Shown here: positions 1-6,949 of the stretch, one piece after another | Numbering within the stretch: position 1 is the first letter of the stretch | How the letters are laid out: every line of letters begins with the position of its first letter | Notes under the pieces: model-generated | What the model was told of the DNA's origin: nothing | What the model saw: only the letters and a program-made list of their open reading frames with translations | Database searches by the model: none | Program-made: the position numbers and the translations under genes | Origin: Thermococcus eurythermalis | GTDB taxonomy: Archaea > Methanobacteriota_B > Thermococci > Thermococcales > Thermococcaceae | NCBI RefSeq assembly: GCF_000769655.1 | Contig: NZ_CP008887.1 | Span: 620,001-684,000 of the forward strand | Length of the DNA stretch: 64,000 nt | Reading direction: 5' to 3'

Positions 1-323
1 AGTACATAGACTTCATCTACATCTAGAACTTCATTATTGTAGATTTTTTTGAGAAGGTACTGATAGAGCAATAAATCATCTTCAGATAGTGTCCTATCAA
101 GCAAATGTGCTATAAAATTGTGTAGAGTCAGTATTGATTCAACAGAAGCAATATAAAGGTCATAATCAACAGTTTCAGTGCTAGAATAGATTGCTTTCAG
201 CTTAGAGGTTGTCTCATTCAGCTTTAAAGCAATAAAGCTTATGTAGAACCTTGTGAAATCTAAGGGAACAGCAAAACTCTGCTTGTACAAACTGTACTTG
301 CTGAAAAGTTCATCAAGTTTCAT
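1..323 (-). CDS. Element hypothetical protein, C-terminus beyond left edge
   Basis: An open frame starts at ATG 323-321 and stays open to the window edge (107 complete codons seen). It begins MKLDELFSKYSLYKQSF. A GGTGGTG ribosome site lies just upstream (about 330-337), which supports the start. The visible part looks helical with no membrane segment or motif I recognise. It has its own promoter: a CTAAGCAGT box (minus strand, 371-379) and an AT box at 352-362, nearly the same as the promoter of the gene ending at 2106. The function is unknown. No CpG occurs in it, as in the rest of the element. Confidence 0.75.
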   Translation of the reverse strand, partial: MKLDELFSKYSLYKQSFAVPLDFTRFYISFIALKLNETTSKLKAIYSSTETVDYDLYIASVESILTLHNFIAHLLDRTLSEDDLLLYQYLLKKIYNNEVLDVDEVYV

Positions 324-744
324 AACTCACACCACCCACAAATAATTTTCCAAATAATATTAAACTGAAAACTGCTTAGAATTTTGTTAAAAGTAAAACA
401 CAACTTCCAGGGTCATCTCACATATATAGTATGTTCTTTTTTGAGATGTTTTCTCAAACTTTTCCCAGAAAAAGTAAACAAGATGAAAGAAAAATTTTTC
501 ATTTGAAATATTTTCCAAATAAAAAACAAAAATAAAACAGATGAAAATTTTTTGAACAAAAACATATAATATATATTGTTGAGAAATTCTCACAAGTACA
601 CAAAACCCAGAACAAAATTTTCACACAAAAATAAAACAAAAAGTTTTCAGAAAAAATCCAGAATTCAAAAATTTTTTCAAAAATAAAAATAAAATAAAAA
701 TTTTTGTGAAAATTTGAAATGACATCTCAAAAAAATCTAGGAAG
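324..744. other. AT-rich gene-free stretch with A/T tracts and small inverted repeats
   Basis: This 421-bp gap is the most AT-rich part of the window, with phased A- and T-runs (AAAATTTTT-type tracts near 490, 545, 612, 668 and 697). It also has two short inverted repeats built on TTGAGA: TTGAGA-N4/5-TCTCAA near 441-457 and TGAGAA-A-TTCTCA near 579-591. The right part is downstream of the 745-1086 gene and the left part holds the promoter of the leftmost gene. Possible roles are an AT-rich unwinding or partition region or a transcription end. A weak 68-codon frame here (387-593) has no ribosome site and I do not accept it as a gene. Confidence 0.4.
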
Positions 745-1086
745 TCAGAATTTGATGAACTTCACAAGCTCTAGCTCTTTTTTGAAGCTTTCAATGTTTT
801 TAAAAAACCAATCCAACACAAAATCAGCAACATCACTCTTTTTGAGGTCACTTCTCCTCTCACAGAGGTAATTAAACTTGTTTAGAACAGATAAGGACAC
901 ACTAAGAGATTGTGCTGTGGAATGACCCCACCTCTTCTTACTATAAGCCTTATCAATTGTATCCAAGGGGAACTCAAACACTGCAATAGAAAAGATGTCA
1001 GAAACTGAGAGTTTTGTTTGATTTGAAAGTTCAAGAAGCTTAACATAATTATCTTCACTGATTGACACCCTGAGTACAAACTTCAT
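745..1086 (-). CDS. Tandem ribbon-helix-helix-like DNA-binding protein
   Basis: A 113-residue protein, read from the internal ATG at 1086 because GGTGATG sits three bases upstream of it; an ATG at 1098 would have no ribosome site. Two stretches each resemble a ribbon-helix-helix unit (short basic strand, then two helices): FVLRVSISEDNYVKLLELS near residues 3-21 with the following helix, and SLSVSLSVLNKFNYLCERR near 60-78 with the following helix. Such proteins are common as repressors of archaeal viruses and plasmids. It is a single-gene unit with a promoter overlapped by AT-rich palindromes, which fits autoregulation and a role as the palindrome-binding repressor; both roles are inferred. 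Confidence 0.6.
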   Translation of the reverse strand: MKFVLRVSISEDNYVKLLELSNQTKLSVSDIFSIAVFEFPLDTIDKAYSKKRWGHSTAQSLSVSLSVLNKFNYLCERRSDLKKSDVADFVLDWFFKNIESFKKELELVKFIKF

Positions 1087-1108
1087 ATACATCACCATTA
1101 TTGCTTAT

Positions 1109-1127
1109 TCATATATAATATATATGA
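1109..1127. promoter_or_regulatory. AT-rich palindrome in the promoter of the RHH gene
   Basis: TCATATATAATATATATGA is a perfect palindrome around one central base. It lies between the CTAAACAGT promoter box (minus strand, 1131-1140) and the start at 1086, where a bound repressor would block transcription. It belongs to a family of similar palindromes elsewhere in the element (8296, 8481, 13590, 13697). Confidence 0.55.
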
Positions 1128-1130
1128 TAT

Positions 1131-1140
1131 ACTGTTTAGC
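1131..1140 (-). promoter_or_regulatory. CTAA-type element promoter box upstream of the RHH gene
   Basis: On the minus strand this reads GCTAAACAGT, matching CTAAGCAGT at 371-379 and TTAAGCAGT near 2994-3004. It is followed by the AT-rich palindrome and then the gene start, the same order as in the other element promoters. Confidence 0.5.
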
Positions 1141-1156
1141 CTATACAATAATACTA

Positions 1157-1185
1157 ATTCCTATTATATATTATATAATAGGAAT
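1157..1185. repeat. 29-bp perfect palindrome, possible operator or terminator
   Basis: Two 14-base arms (ATTCCTATTATATA and its complement) flank one central T. It lies just past the stop of the 1188-1496 gene and upstream of the RHH gene's promoter, so it could end the three-gene operon on its right or act as an operator for the gene on its left. Confidence 0.5.
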
Positions 1186-1187
1186 AA

Positions 1188-1496
1188 TCACTCTTCATCA
1201 AGAGCATTCATAGTATCCTTAATTTTGTCTCTGAGCTTCTTAAGTTCTTGCTCAGGGATGTGCTCAATCTTTGAGTTCTTCTCTTTGAATGTGAGTCTGT
1301 AGAGCAAAAGAAGCCTTCCTCTAGCTGTTTTTTCTGAAATCTTCCCTGACCTGTAGTCTTCAACAATAGCTTTCTTAATCTTTAAAAAGTCCTGGACTGA
1401 ATCAAGCCCTTTTTTCTTTGAGTCTTTAACTCTAGAACCCAAGTACTTGTATCTGTTTTTGGAATAAGCTGACTTCACAATCTTCTTATATCCCAT
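1188..1496 (-). CDS. YSK-motif coiled-coil protein 1 (element paralog family)
   Basis: A 102-residue, very basic and helical protein of unknown function. It is the shortest of three adjacent paralogs that begin with the same signature: MGYKKIVKSAYSKNR here. A further shared piece, IVEDYRSGKISEKTARG near residues 43-59, looks like the helix-turn-helix hairpin found in the larger two (GLLTNAEA and GLLNKDEA). The ATG at 1496 is preferred over an in-frame GTG at 1499 because it aligns with the paralogs and has GGGGGTGAGG upstream. The start overlaps the stop of the preceding gene, so the two are translationally coupled. Structural or DNA-packaging roles are possible but not shown. Confidence 0.75.
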   Translation of the reverse strand: MGYKKIVKSAYSKNRYKYLGSRVKDSKKKGLDSVQDFLKIKKAIVEDYRSGKISEKTARGRLLLLYRLTFKEKNSKIEHIPEQELKKLRDKIKDTMNALDEE

Positions 1497-2074
1497 CACT
1501 CCTCACCCCCTTCTTCATTCTCTCTTCTAAAAATGAGGTCTCTCAGCTTTTTGAATGCTGAAACTTTTGCCTTATCAACTAATTCTTCTTTCTCATCAAT
1601 CTGCTTCCTCTTTTCAGCCAAAGCCTCTTGCTTAAACTCATTCTTCAGAATGTACCACATTGGACTCTTTATTTTATGACCCAAAAACTTAGTTGCTTTT
1701 GCCTCAGCTTTCTGCTCAGCTTCATTCTCATAAACCTTCTTAGTATTATCTTTGATTATGCCATACATTTGTTCTTTTAATTGACTATATCTCAGCTTGT
1801 AATGGTTTGCTTCAGCATTTGTGAGTAAACCCAACCTCTGTGCTTTATCAATCTCAATTTTAATAGCATCAGCAATCAAGAAAAGCTTCTCAACTCTCCT
1901 TTTGTCAGCTTCACTCCTCACAACAGTTCTCTCTGCTTTCCTGAGAAGCTCCTTCTCACCCTGCTCCAGGAACTTAAGGACTTTTTTCCTATCACTCTGA
2001 AGGGATTTGAGATGTCTAACTGCTTTATTTAAGTTCTTACTGTATGAGGCTCTGACAATTCTCTTGTACCCCAC
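1496..2074 (-). CDS. YSK-motif coiled-coil protein 2 (element paralog family)
   Basis: A 192-residue charged, helical protein, middle gene of the three-paralog operon. It starts at GTG 2074 behind GGGAGGGGTGAG and opens MGYKRIVRASYSKNL. The rest is heptad-like helix rich in Lys, Glu and Arg, with the hairpin LGLLTNAEANHYKLRYSQL near residues 85-105 that aligns with QGLLNKDEAEKYMKKF in the next paralog. It has no membrane segment and no enzyme motif. The shared N-terminus on three otherwise diverging helical proteins suggests a common tag or docking site. Confidence 0.8.
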   Translation of the reverse strand: MGYKRIVRASYSKNLNKAVRHLKSLQSDRKKVLKFLEQGEKELLRKAERTVVRSEADKRRVEKLFLIADAIKIEIDKAQRLGLLTNAEANHYKLRYSQLKEQMYGIIKDNTKKVYENEAEQKAEAKATKFLGHKIKSPMWYILKNEFKQEALAEKRKQIDEKEELVDKAKVSAFKKLRDLIFRRENEEGGEE

Positions 2075-2105
2075 TGCTCACCCCTCCCACAAAATAATAA
2101 ATAAT

Positions 2106-2945
2106 TCAGAGTGGGTACTCTCCTGACCCCTCAACTTCAAAACTAACCTCAGCAGACTCTGACACTCCAGACCCACTTTCTGATGACTTTTCTGAAGAAC
2201 TAATAAGTGATTTTAGTCCTTCAGTGATGCTCTTCTGTGATTTTGACTTCTTAGCTTTCTTCTTCAGCTCATTATACTGCTCACTTGCCTCTTCTTTTGC
2301 TTTGTGGTAGATGTCATCAACCATCTTGTGGTGTTTCATAATGTCTCTCATATAATTGCTTAGCCCTTCTTCATATCTCTTCAAAACAACATCAGCCTTC
2401 TTTGACTCTTTTTCAATTTCCTTAATCTTCTTTAGAAGCTTCTCTCTCTTTTTGGGGTCTTTCTCACTATTAGCTCTCTCTTGCAATCTCTTTATGACAG
2501 CATCCTTATCCATAAACCTATACTTAAGGTACTTTTCATAATCAGTGGTTACAGAATTAGCAGAGTCTCTAATGGCATCCATCTTAAACAATGTATATGT
2601 CCTTTTTTCAAGCTCATCAAACTTCTTCATATATTTTTCAGCCTCATCCTTGTTCAAAAGCCCCTGTTTAATGTTTTCTGACAAGAGAATCTTTGTGAAC
2701 TGAATTTGTTTGAAGAAAGTCTTCAATTTTTCCTGGAAGTTTTTTCTAGCCTCTTCATTCTCAGAGGCTATAGAATATTTGCTTTCAGCAAGTTCAGTTG
2801 CCTTCTTCCTCAACTCAGTCACAGAATTATCAAGATATTTGATTAGCTTCTTCCTTCTCCTCTCAGCTTGTTTAGAAGTTGTATAGAACTTTTTAAGGCT
2901 CTTTGAGTAAGAAGCAGAGATAATAGTCCTGACCTTATCCCCCAT
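2106..2945 (-). CDS. YSK-motif coiled-coil protein 3 (element paralog family)
   Basis: A 279-residue protein and the first gene of the paralog operon. The start is ATG 2945 behind GGGGGTG, not an upstream in-frame codon at 2978, and gives MGDKVRTIISASYSKSL, in register with its two paralogs. Long charged coiled-coil stretches fill residues 20-230. The tail is rich in Ser, Gly and Glu (near 245-275), probably disordered. A TTAAGCAGT box and TATTATTTG box upstream (2976-3004) form an element-type promoter. Its function is unknown; extended coiled coils would suit a scaffold, tail or nucleoid protein. Confidence 0.8.
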   Translation of the reverse strand: MGDKVRTIISASYSKSLKKFYTTSKQAERRRKKLIKYLDNSVTELRKKATELAESKYSIASENEEARKNFQEKLKTFFKQIQFTKILLSENIKQGLLNKDEAEKYMKKFDELEKRTYTLFKMDAIRDSANSVTTDYEKYLKYRFMDKDAVIKRLQERANSEKDPKKREKLLKKIKEIEKESKKADVVLKRYEEGLSNYMRDIMKHHKMVDDIYHKAKEEASEQYNELKKKAKKSKSQKSITEGLKSLISSSEKSSESGSGVSESAEVSFEVEGSGEYPL

Positions 2946-2975
2946 AAACAACACCCCCTGTTCAAACAAGTTTCT

Positions 2976-3006
2976 CAAATAATACTAAGTCAGAAACTGC
3001 TTAAAA
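2976..3006 (-). promoter_or_regulatory. Element promoter for the YSK-protein operon
   Basis: On the minus strand TTTTAAGCAGTTTCTG is followed by TTAGTATTATTTG. The same words in the same spacing occur upstream of the leftmost gene (CTAAGCAGTTTTCAG then TTAATATTATTTG at 352-379). The identity over about 30 bases, with unrelated sequence around it, marks a conserved element promoter. Confidence 0.6.
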
Positions 3007-3066
3007 TATTAGAAAAGACAGTGTATCTATATGTAGATACACCCATAAAAGAAAAGAGGAAAGGTG

Positions 3067-3558
3067 TTATGGTAAGTTGATATTGGGTTGTTGGGGTTGA
3101 ACTGTTGAAAGTTGCTGTTGCAATGTTTGAACAGCAGTCCAGAGTGCCTGAACCATTTTTTCAAGGTTCTGAAGCTTGTAATAAAGCATTATAACAGCTA
3201 AGAGACTGAATACAGTTATTGCAATCATAATGTATTGATTGTTTTGTAGCTTTTCAAACCACTTTGAACCAGCATTAGCTATCTGTCTGAGCACTTCTGA
3301 TTGAACAATTAACTCTACATCCTCTGAACCAATGAGTTTAACTTTATCACCCTCTATCAACTCAATAGAGCTTATTTCATTACTGTAACCCTCTATGAAA
3401 ATGTGTGTGCTCCTATCTTTAATTGGGTAGTACTTATGATTGTTTATGATGAAAGCACCTGTTTCATCTCTTGCTTTTTTGAAAACTTTGACCTTACCAG
3501 TCCTATACACAAAAACAACAGTTTCCTGGTGTGCAAAAATCCTATCAAGAATGCTCAT
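3067..3558 (-). CDS. Single-span membrane protein with coiled-coil tail
   Basis: A 163-residue protein, last gene of a ten-gene operon (6717 down to 3067). The N-terminal ~80 residues look like a beta-rich soluble domain. A hydrophobic span, YIMIAITVFSLLAVIMLYY, lies near residues 109-127, then a short coiled coil (LQNLEKMVQALWTAVQTLQ) and a Gln/Pro-rich end. The start ATG overlaps the stop of the 37-codon gene upstream, so they are coupled. The architecture suits an envelope or adhesion-type structural protein, but I do not recognise the family. Confidence 0.75.
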   Translation of the reverse strand: MSILDRIFAHQETVVFVYRTGKVKVFKKARDETGAFIINNHKYYPIKDRSTHIFIEGYSNEISSIELIEGDKVKLIGSEDVELIVQSEVLRQIANAGSKWFEKLQNNQYIMIAITVFSLLAVIMLYYKLQNLEKMVQALWTAVQTLQQQLSTVQPQQPNINLP

Positions 3559-3668
3559 TTTGAAACACCTCCTTTACTTTCTTTTTCAACTAACTTAGTG
3601 ATTGAATATGAAACAGCAAACAAATACACCAATAAAAATAGAAAAATTGATAAGAGAAGCCCATTCAT
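3555..3668 (-). CDS. Very small membrane protein (37 residues)
   Basis: A short frame too small for usual gene calling. ATG 3668 follows GAGGGGTGATTGAG, a good ribosome site, and the stop TGA at 3555-3557 overlaps the next gene's ATG. The product begins MNGLLLSIFLFLLVYLFAVS, so it is mostly one membrane span, with a short charged tail (KLVEKESKGGVSK). Position inside a coupled operon, a ribosome site and an ATGA-type junction together make it a likely real gene. The function is unknown. Confidence 0.7.
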   Translation of the reverse strand: MNGLLLSIFLFLLVYLFAVSYSITKLVEKESKGGVSK

Positions 3669-3682
3669 CTCAATCACCCCTC

Positions 3683-4063
3683 TCAATCCCCTGGTGTGTT
3701 GAAGAACTTCTTTCTGACCTTATCTATCAGACTCTCATCAGTCTCCTGTTTGTGCTTATCATTTCTGAGAAGGCTCTGTATTGCCTCTTCTCTACCTTTT
3801 CTGTTGTGAGAAACTCTGAGTTCTAACATTGTCTTCACATAGTCTCTAGCAAACTTTCTAAACCAATCAGAAACCTGTTGGTATTCAGCAAGCATCAGAA
3901 AATTTGTGACAAGGGTAATTTCAGACTTCTCTAAATCAGTAATCAAATGAATAAGCTGTTCTCTTGTTTTAGAGTCTTCAGGGTAGAGGATTGAAAGTAC
4001 AGCAGTGAGGTCATTCCTCCTAACAAAAATCTCCTTTCTGAGCTGTTCTTTTACATTACTCAT
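3683..4063 (-). CDS. Hypothetical helical protein
   Basis: A 126-residue, mostly helical, charged protein without membrane span. The start ATG 4063 (MSNVKEQLRKEIFVRR) has GGGGTGATAAG upstream; the longer frame to 4117 lacks a ribosome site. It overlaps the end of the upstream 2-TM protein gene by eight bases. I see no motif that would indicate function. Confidence 0.7.
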   Translation of the reverse strand: MSNVKEQLRKEIFVRRNDLTAVLSILYPEDSKTREQLIHLITDLEKSEITLVTNFLMLAEYQQVSDWFRKFARDYVKTMLELRVSHNRKGREEAIQSLLRNDKHKQETDESLIDKVRKKFFNTPGD

Positions 4064-4295
4064 TCTTATCACCCCTAAGTTGTTTTCTGATGTATTTTCC
4101 AGCAACAACAAGTTCAAAAGTAATCACTATTGCTAGGAAGTATAACACTGAGATTATGTAATCAATAACCCCAGTAGTACTAGTTATTGCTACTAACACT
4201 GTCAATAATAGCAACATTGTGAGTGATATTGCTTTGATAAAGCTGATTACTGAATAAACTTCATACAAAACATCTTTCTTCACCATTTCACTCAT
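4056..4295 (-). CDS. Two-span membrane protein, paralog of the 6000-6227 product
   Basis: A 79-residue protein with two hydrophobic spans (roughly residues 20-40 and 47-66) and a basic C-terminus. The start at ATG 4295 is set by GGAGGTG six bases upstream. Its N-terminus MSEMVKKDVLYEVYSVISF aligns with MTEIIKKDDLYAIHTATS of the protein encoded at 6000-6227, and both have the same two-span plan, so they are paralogs in one operon. A holin-like, envelope or entry-exclusion role can be imagined but nothing shows it. Confidence 0.7.
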   Translation of the reverse strand: MSEMVKKDVLYEVYSVISFIKAISLTMLLLLTVLVAITSTTGVIDYIISVLYFLAIVITFELVVAGKYIRKQLRGDKNE

Positions 4296-4953
4296 TCCCA
4301 TCACCTCCTTTCTCCAAAATAGCCCATTTCACTCTTCTCTGGGGCTTCTCAATCAGAATACCCCTCTTCTTTGCTCTATGAATTGCTACAGCCACAGCAC
4401 TGTAAGAATAGCCTGTGAGGTCTACAATTTCTGAAATAGACTTACCTTCTTCCCAGAGTTTGAAAATAAGCTTGTAGTTTAATTTTCTAGGTCTACCAAT
4501 GTGTTTTCCTTGCTCTTTTGCCCTCATAAGCCCCTCTCTTGTTCTCTTTCTGATGAATTCTCTTTCCAAGTCAGCAAATAGTGAAATTAAGGTTGTCATA
4601 ACCTTAAACTGAAAAGCATCTCTGTGACTATCTAAATTCTCCTTACAGCTGATTACCCTGACTTTTTTCTCCCTAATGAGCTTGTCCAAGACAAAAATGA
4701 CATCACTAAGGTTTCTCCCCAATCTACTGAGTTCTGAGACAATAAGAACATCCCCAGACTGAATCTTACTGAAAAGATATTGAAAGCCCTGTCTCTGAAG
4801 AGCAGGGACACCACCACTTATGCCTTCATCTTTGATGACTTCTATGTCTTCCTTTTTAATGTTAAGCTCTTGTAGTTTCTTTTTTATAGATTGATATTGA
4901 CTTTCAATGTCTTGCTTGTCTGTACTAACTCTGAGATAAACATAAACCCTCAT
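4288..4953 (-). CDS. Small serine recombinase (resolvase/invertase family)
   Basis: A 221-residue site-specific recombinase of the small serine (Hin/TnpR-like) type. The catalytic domain has the nucleophile Ser10 in YLRVSTDKQ and the conserved Arg-rich SELSRLGRN near residues 74-82. The long dimer helix follows (DLEREFIRKRTREGL near 127-141). A C-terminal helix-turn-helix follows GRPRKLN (about 153-195), giving the usual domain order. It could integrate or excise the element, resolve dimers or invert DNA; as the only recombinase seen, integrase is my first guess. Thermococcales integrated elements described so far mostly use tyrosine integrases, so this is unusual. It is coupled to its neighbours by ATGA-type overlaps. 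Confidence 0.93.
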   Translation of the reverse strand: MRVYVYLRVSTDKQDIESQYQSIKKKLQELNIKKEDIEVIKDEGISGGVPALQRQGFQYLFSKIQSGDVLIVSELSRLGRNLSDVIFVLDKLIREKKVRVISCKENLDSHRDAFQFKVMTTLISLFADLEREFIRKRTREGLMRAKEQGKHIGRPRKLNYKLIFKLWEEGKSISEIVDLTGYSYSAVAVAIHRAKKRGILIEKPQRRVKWAILEKGGDGNE

Positions 4954-5306
4954 TCAACCACCTCCTTGTGAATAATATCACTAAAATAAGCTTCAAAGAC
5001 AGACTGATAGTCTCTCATTATTGTGTTCAGAGTGAACACAATGACCAGCACCCCAAGAGCAATGACTATCTTTGATTGAGGTTCTAAAGTTGTGAACTGA
5101 ATGAGCACTATCATAATCAGCAGAAAGAATGTGTTCACAAAACCAGTCAAAAAACTGAGCCTTGCACCAATAAACCAAAACCTGCTGAGAAAATACTGTT
5201 TCCTAGCTCCTAAACTGAGAAAATCAGTGTATGAAAGTCCATTTTTCTCAAACTCATTAATCATCTGATTATAGAGTTTTTTGTGAAAATTTTCTTCAAT
5301 CTTCAT
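4950..5306 (-). CDS. Two-span membrane protein
   Basis: A 118-residue protein with a soluble N-terminal ~45 residues and two hydrophobic spans (LTGFVNTFFLLIMIVLIQF and KIVIALGVLVIVFTL), then a short C-terminal tail. The start ATG 5306 overlaps the stop of the upstream gene (TGATG); an in-frame GTG at 5318 is less likely. The function is unknown. Confidence 0.7.
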   Translation of the reverse strand: MKIEENFHKKLYNQMINEFEKNGLSYTDFLSLGARKQYFLSRFWFIGARLSFLTGFVNTFFLLIMIVLIQFTTLEPQSKIVIALGVLVIVFTLNTIMRDYQSVFEAYFSDIIHKEVVE

Positions 5307-5563
5307 CACCAATCCCACCCCCTAAAAAATTGCTTCAAATAGATTGGATAAAGAACTAAGTGCTCATCTCTCTCTTTTTCAGAATTCAATTCATCTGGGG
5401 TTGTGAAATTGATGAATCTCTCCTTCCAGACCTGAATCTCATCAGAGTATCTAACAACAACTAGAAAGAACTCACCACACTTGTCTTCTAGTCTATATCT
5501 CTTAAATTCAACTTTTTCTGTATCTTTCAGTTCTTCAAAGATGTTTGTTTTTGATTCTACCAT
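5306..5563 (-). CDS. Hypothetical small acidic protein
   Basis: An 85-residue soluble protein, MVESKTNIFEELKDTEK..., with a beta-rich centre (FFLVVVRYSDEIQVW) and a C-terminus rich in aromatic residues (FFRGWDW). A strong GGAGGTGTGAG site precedes the ATG. It is a middle gene of the ten-gene operon. No family is recognised. Confidence 0.7.
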   Translation of the reverse strand: MVESKTNIFEELKDTEKVEFKRYRLEDKCGEFFLVVVRYSDEIQVWKERFINFTTPDELNSEKERDEHLVLYPIYLKQFFRGWDW

Positions 5564-5592
5564 TACTCACACCTCCAAACAAAATAAAAAGT

Positions 5593-6003
5593 TCAGAGAA
5601 GCTCATCACTGAAACTATCATATCTCTTGTCAAACTTGTACTCAGTCTCTATACTCTTCTGAATCTCCCTGTAAACCTGCATAAACTCTTCTTTTGTGAA
5701 ACCATCTTCTAAAAACAATTCAATAAGCCTTTCAAGACTAATAGAGTCTGAATCAGTGATTTGATGCTGAATTGAGTAAACTTCAACAAGCACTGAACCA
5801 TCCTCTTCTTGTTTGATTATAATCCTTCCTTCATCTTTGATTGAGAAGAGGAGTCTTTCTGGAGCATTATTGAACTTATTAAGTTCCCAAATTTCTATTC
5901 TGTTTGAAACAGAGTCTTTTGAGACTTCTAGAGTGTGGCCTGGGGTGGGTGTGAACTTCTTTCTAAAAATGAGATTATAAGTAACAAAGCCCCACACTGT
6001 CAT
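5593..6003 (-). CDS. Hypothetical protein
   Basis: A 136-residue soluble protein. The first half looks beta-rich (VSNRIEIWELNKF, RLLFSIKDEGRIIIKQ); the second half is helical and acidic. The start ATG overlaps the stop of the upstream gene in an ATGA junction. No recognised motif. Confidence 0.7.
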   Translation of the reverse strand: MTVWGFVTYNLIFRKKFTPTPGHTLEVSKDSVSNRIEIWELNKFNNAPERLLFSIKDEGRIIIKQEEDGSVLVEVYSIQHQITDSDSISLERLIELFLEDGFTKEEFMQVYREIQKSIETEYKFDKRYDSFSDELL

Positions 6004-6227
6004 TCTCTCACCTCCTTGAGTTTTTCAGCAACATCATCAACTGTAGACTTAAGTATCACAAATTCTACTGAATTTATGAGAAACAGAAGCTGAACAATGT
6101 TTTCAGTAATAGCTTTTTCTAGTATTCCATACAATGCAATCACTGCAATAATGATTGATAGTATAAGTGCAATTGAAGTAGCTGTGTGAATAGCATACAA
6201 ATCATCTTTTTTGATGATTTCAGTCAT
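6000..6227 (-). CDS. Two-span membrane protein, paralog of the 4056-4295 product
   Basis: A 75-residue protein with two hydrophobic spans (SIALILSIIIAVIALYG and VQLLFLINSVEFVIL) and a charged end. The N-terminal MTEIIKKDDLY matches MSEMVKKDVLY of its paralog 1.7 kb away. The start overlaps the upstream gene's stop. Keeping two copies in one operon suggests a heteromeric membrane complex; this is inference. Confidence 0.7.
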   Translation of the reverse strand: MTEIIKKDDLYAIHTATSIALILSIIIAVIALYGILEKAITENIVQLLFLINSVEFVILKSTVDDVAEKLKEVRE

Positions 6228-6717
6228 TCTTCATCACCTCTTCTACATTATCTTGCTTCTTTTCAAGAATAGAGTCAAGCAGAATCTCAACAAACTCATC
6301 TGAGAGCTTCTTTACCTTCTCTGAGAACTTTGTCTTCAAAATCTTTTGCTCAATCTCAATTTTGAGTGGCTTCTCAGCCCTGAGAGAATGGAACAGGTCT
6401 ATAACAAGCTCTTTAGCTATGTAGCTCATTTCTCTTTCAATGTTTTCATTATCAACCAGTCTCTCAATTGTGTATGGGTGTCTGTTAGTGTGCACACTGA
6501 GTTCAACAACTTCAACATCAACCCACTTAAACAGCTTTATGATGTTGTTATACAGTATTGTGAGCTTTTCTAGAAGCTCTATGATGCTGTTTATCTCCCA
6601 GTTGTATGTTTTGTTTAGTCTTTGTGCTGTTTTTTCAATGTTGAGAGCTTCATCAGCTTTGAACAAGAATTCACCAAGCCTAAGTGCCTTTTCATCTGTG
6701 ACTTTGAACTCTACCAT
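6220..6717 (-). CDS. Hypothetical helical protein, first gene of the ten-gene operon
   Basis: A 165-residue soluble, largely helical protein beginning MVEFKVTDEKALRLGEFLF. ATG 6717 is chosen because GGTGACTGTG lies directly upstream; the longer frame to 6744 runs into the promoter. The promoter (6731-6760) has the CTTAAGCAGTTTTTG box of the element. No family is recognised. The operon it leads also encodes the recombinase and four or five membrane proteins, so it may be a 'structural/integration' module. Confidence 0.7.
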   Translation of the reverse strand: MVEFKVTDEKALRLGEFLFKADEALNIEKTAQRLNKTYNWEINSIIELLEKLTILYNNIIKLFKWVDVEVVELSVHTNRHPYTIERLVDNENIEREMSYIAKELVIDLFHSLRAEKPLKIEIEQKILKTKFSEKVKKLSDEFVEILLDSILEKKQDNVEEVMKND

Positions 6718-6730
6718 CACAGTCACCATA

Positions 6731-6760
6731 GAATATAATAACAAAAACTGCTTAAGATTT
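6731..6760 (-). promoter_or_regulatory. Element promoter of the ten-gene operon
   Basis: On the minus strand AAATCTTAAGCAGTTTTTG is followed by TTATTATATTC, about 15 bases before the ribosome site. The TTAAGCAGTTT word is shared with the promoters near 371 and 2994. Confidence 0.55.
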
Positions 6761-6814
6761 ACAAAAAATAAATGAGGGTATGCAACACATATTACATATT
6801 ATGTTACCAATAGT

Positions 6815-6883
6815 TTGTAATGAGAAACTGATTGAATTAACACATTCTCATTACAATTATTGTGGTGGGTTTGTAATTTACAA
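6815..6883. repeat. 12-bp stem inverted repeat plus second palindrome
   Basis: TTGTAATGAGAA (6815-6826) and its complement TTCTCATTACAA (6845-6856) form a perfect 12-bp stem around an 18-base loop. Just right of it lies TTTGTAA-T-TTACAAA (about 6869-6883). The gap between the 6950 gene's end and the ten-gene operon's promoter could use these as a terminator or operator. The TTGTAA core recalls the iterons at 8960-9426. Confidence 0.5.
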
Positions 6884-6949
6884 AACTCCCCTTTTGTGTG
6901 TACAAAAAAGTACATTATGATGAAAGTATCAATAAAAAATGAAACTCAC

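Noticed and set aside
387-593. A 68-codon minus-strand frame in the AT-rich gap
   Set aside because: GTG start without ribosome site, low-complexity hydrophobic product, and lies in tract-rich promoter DNA.
900-950. AYSKKR in the RHH protein as a fourth member of the YSK family
   Set aside because: It is internal, not N-terminal, and no other similarity is present.
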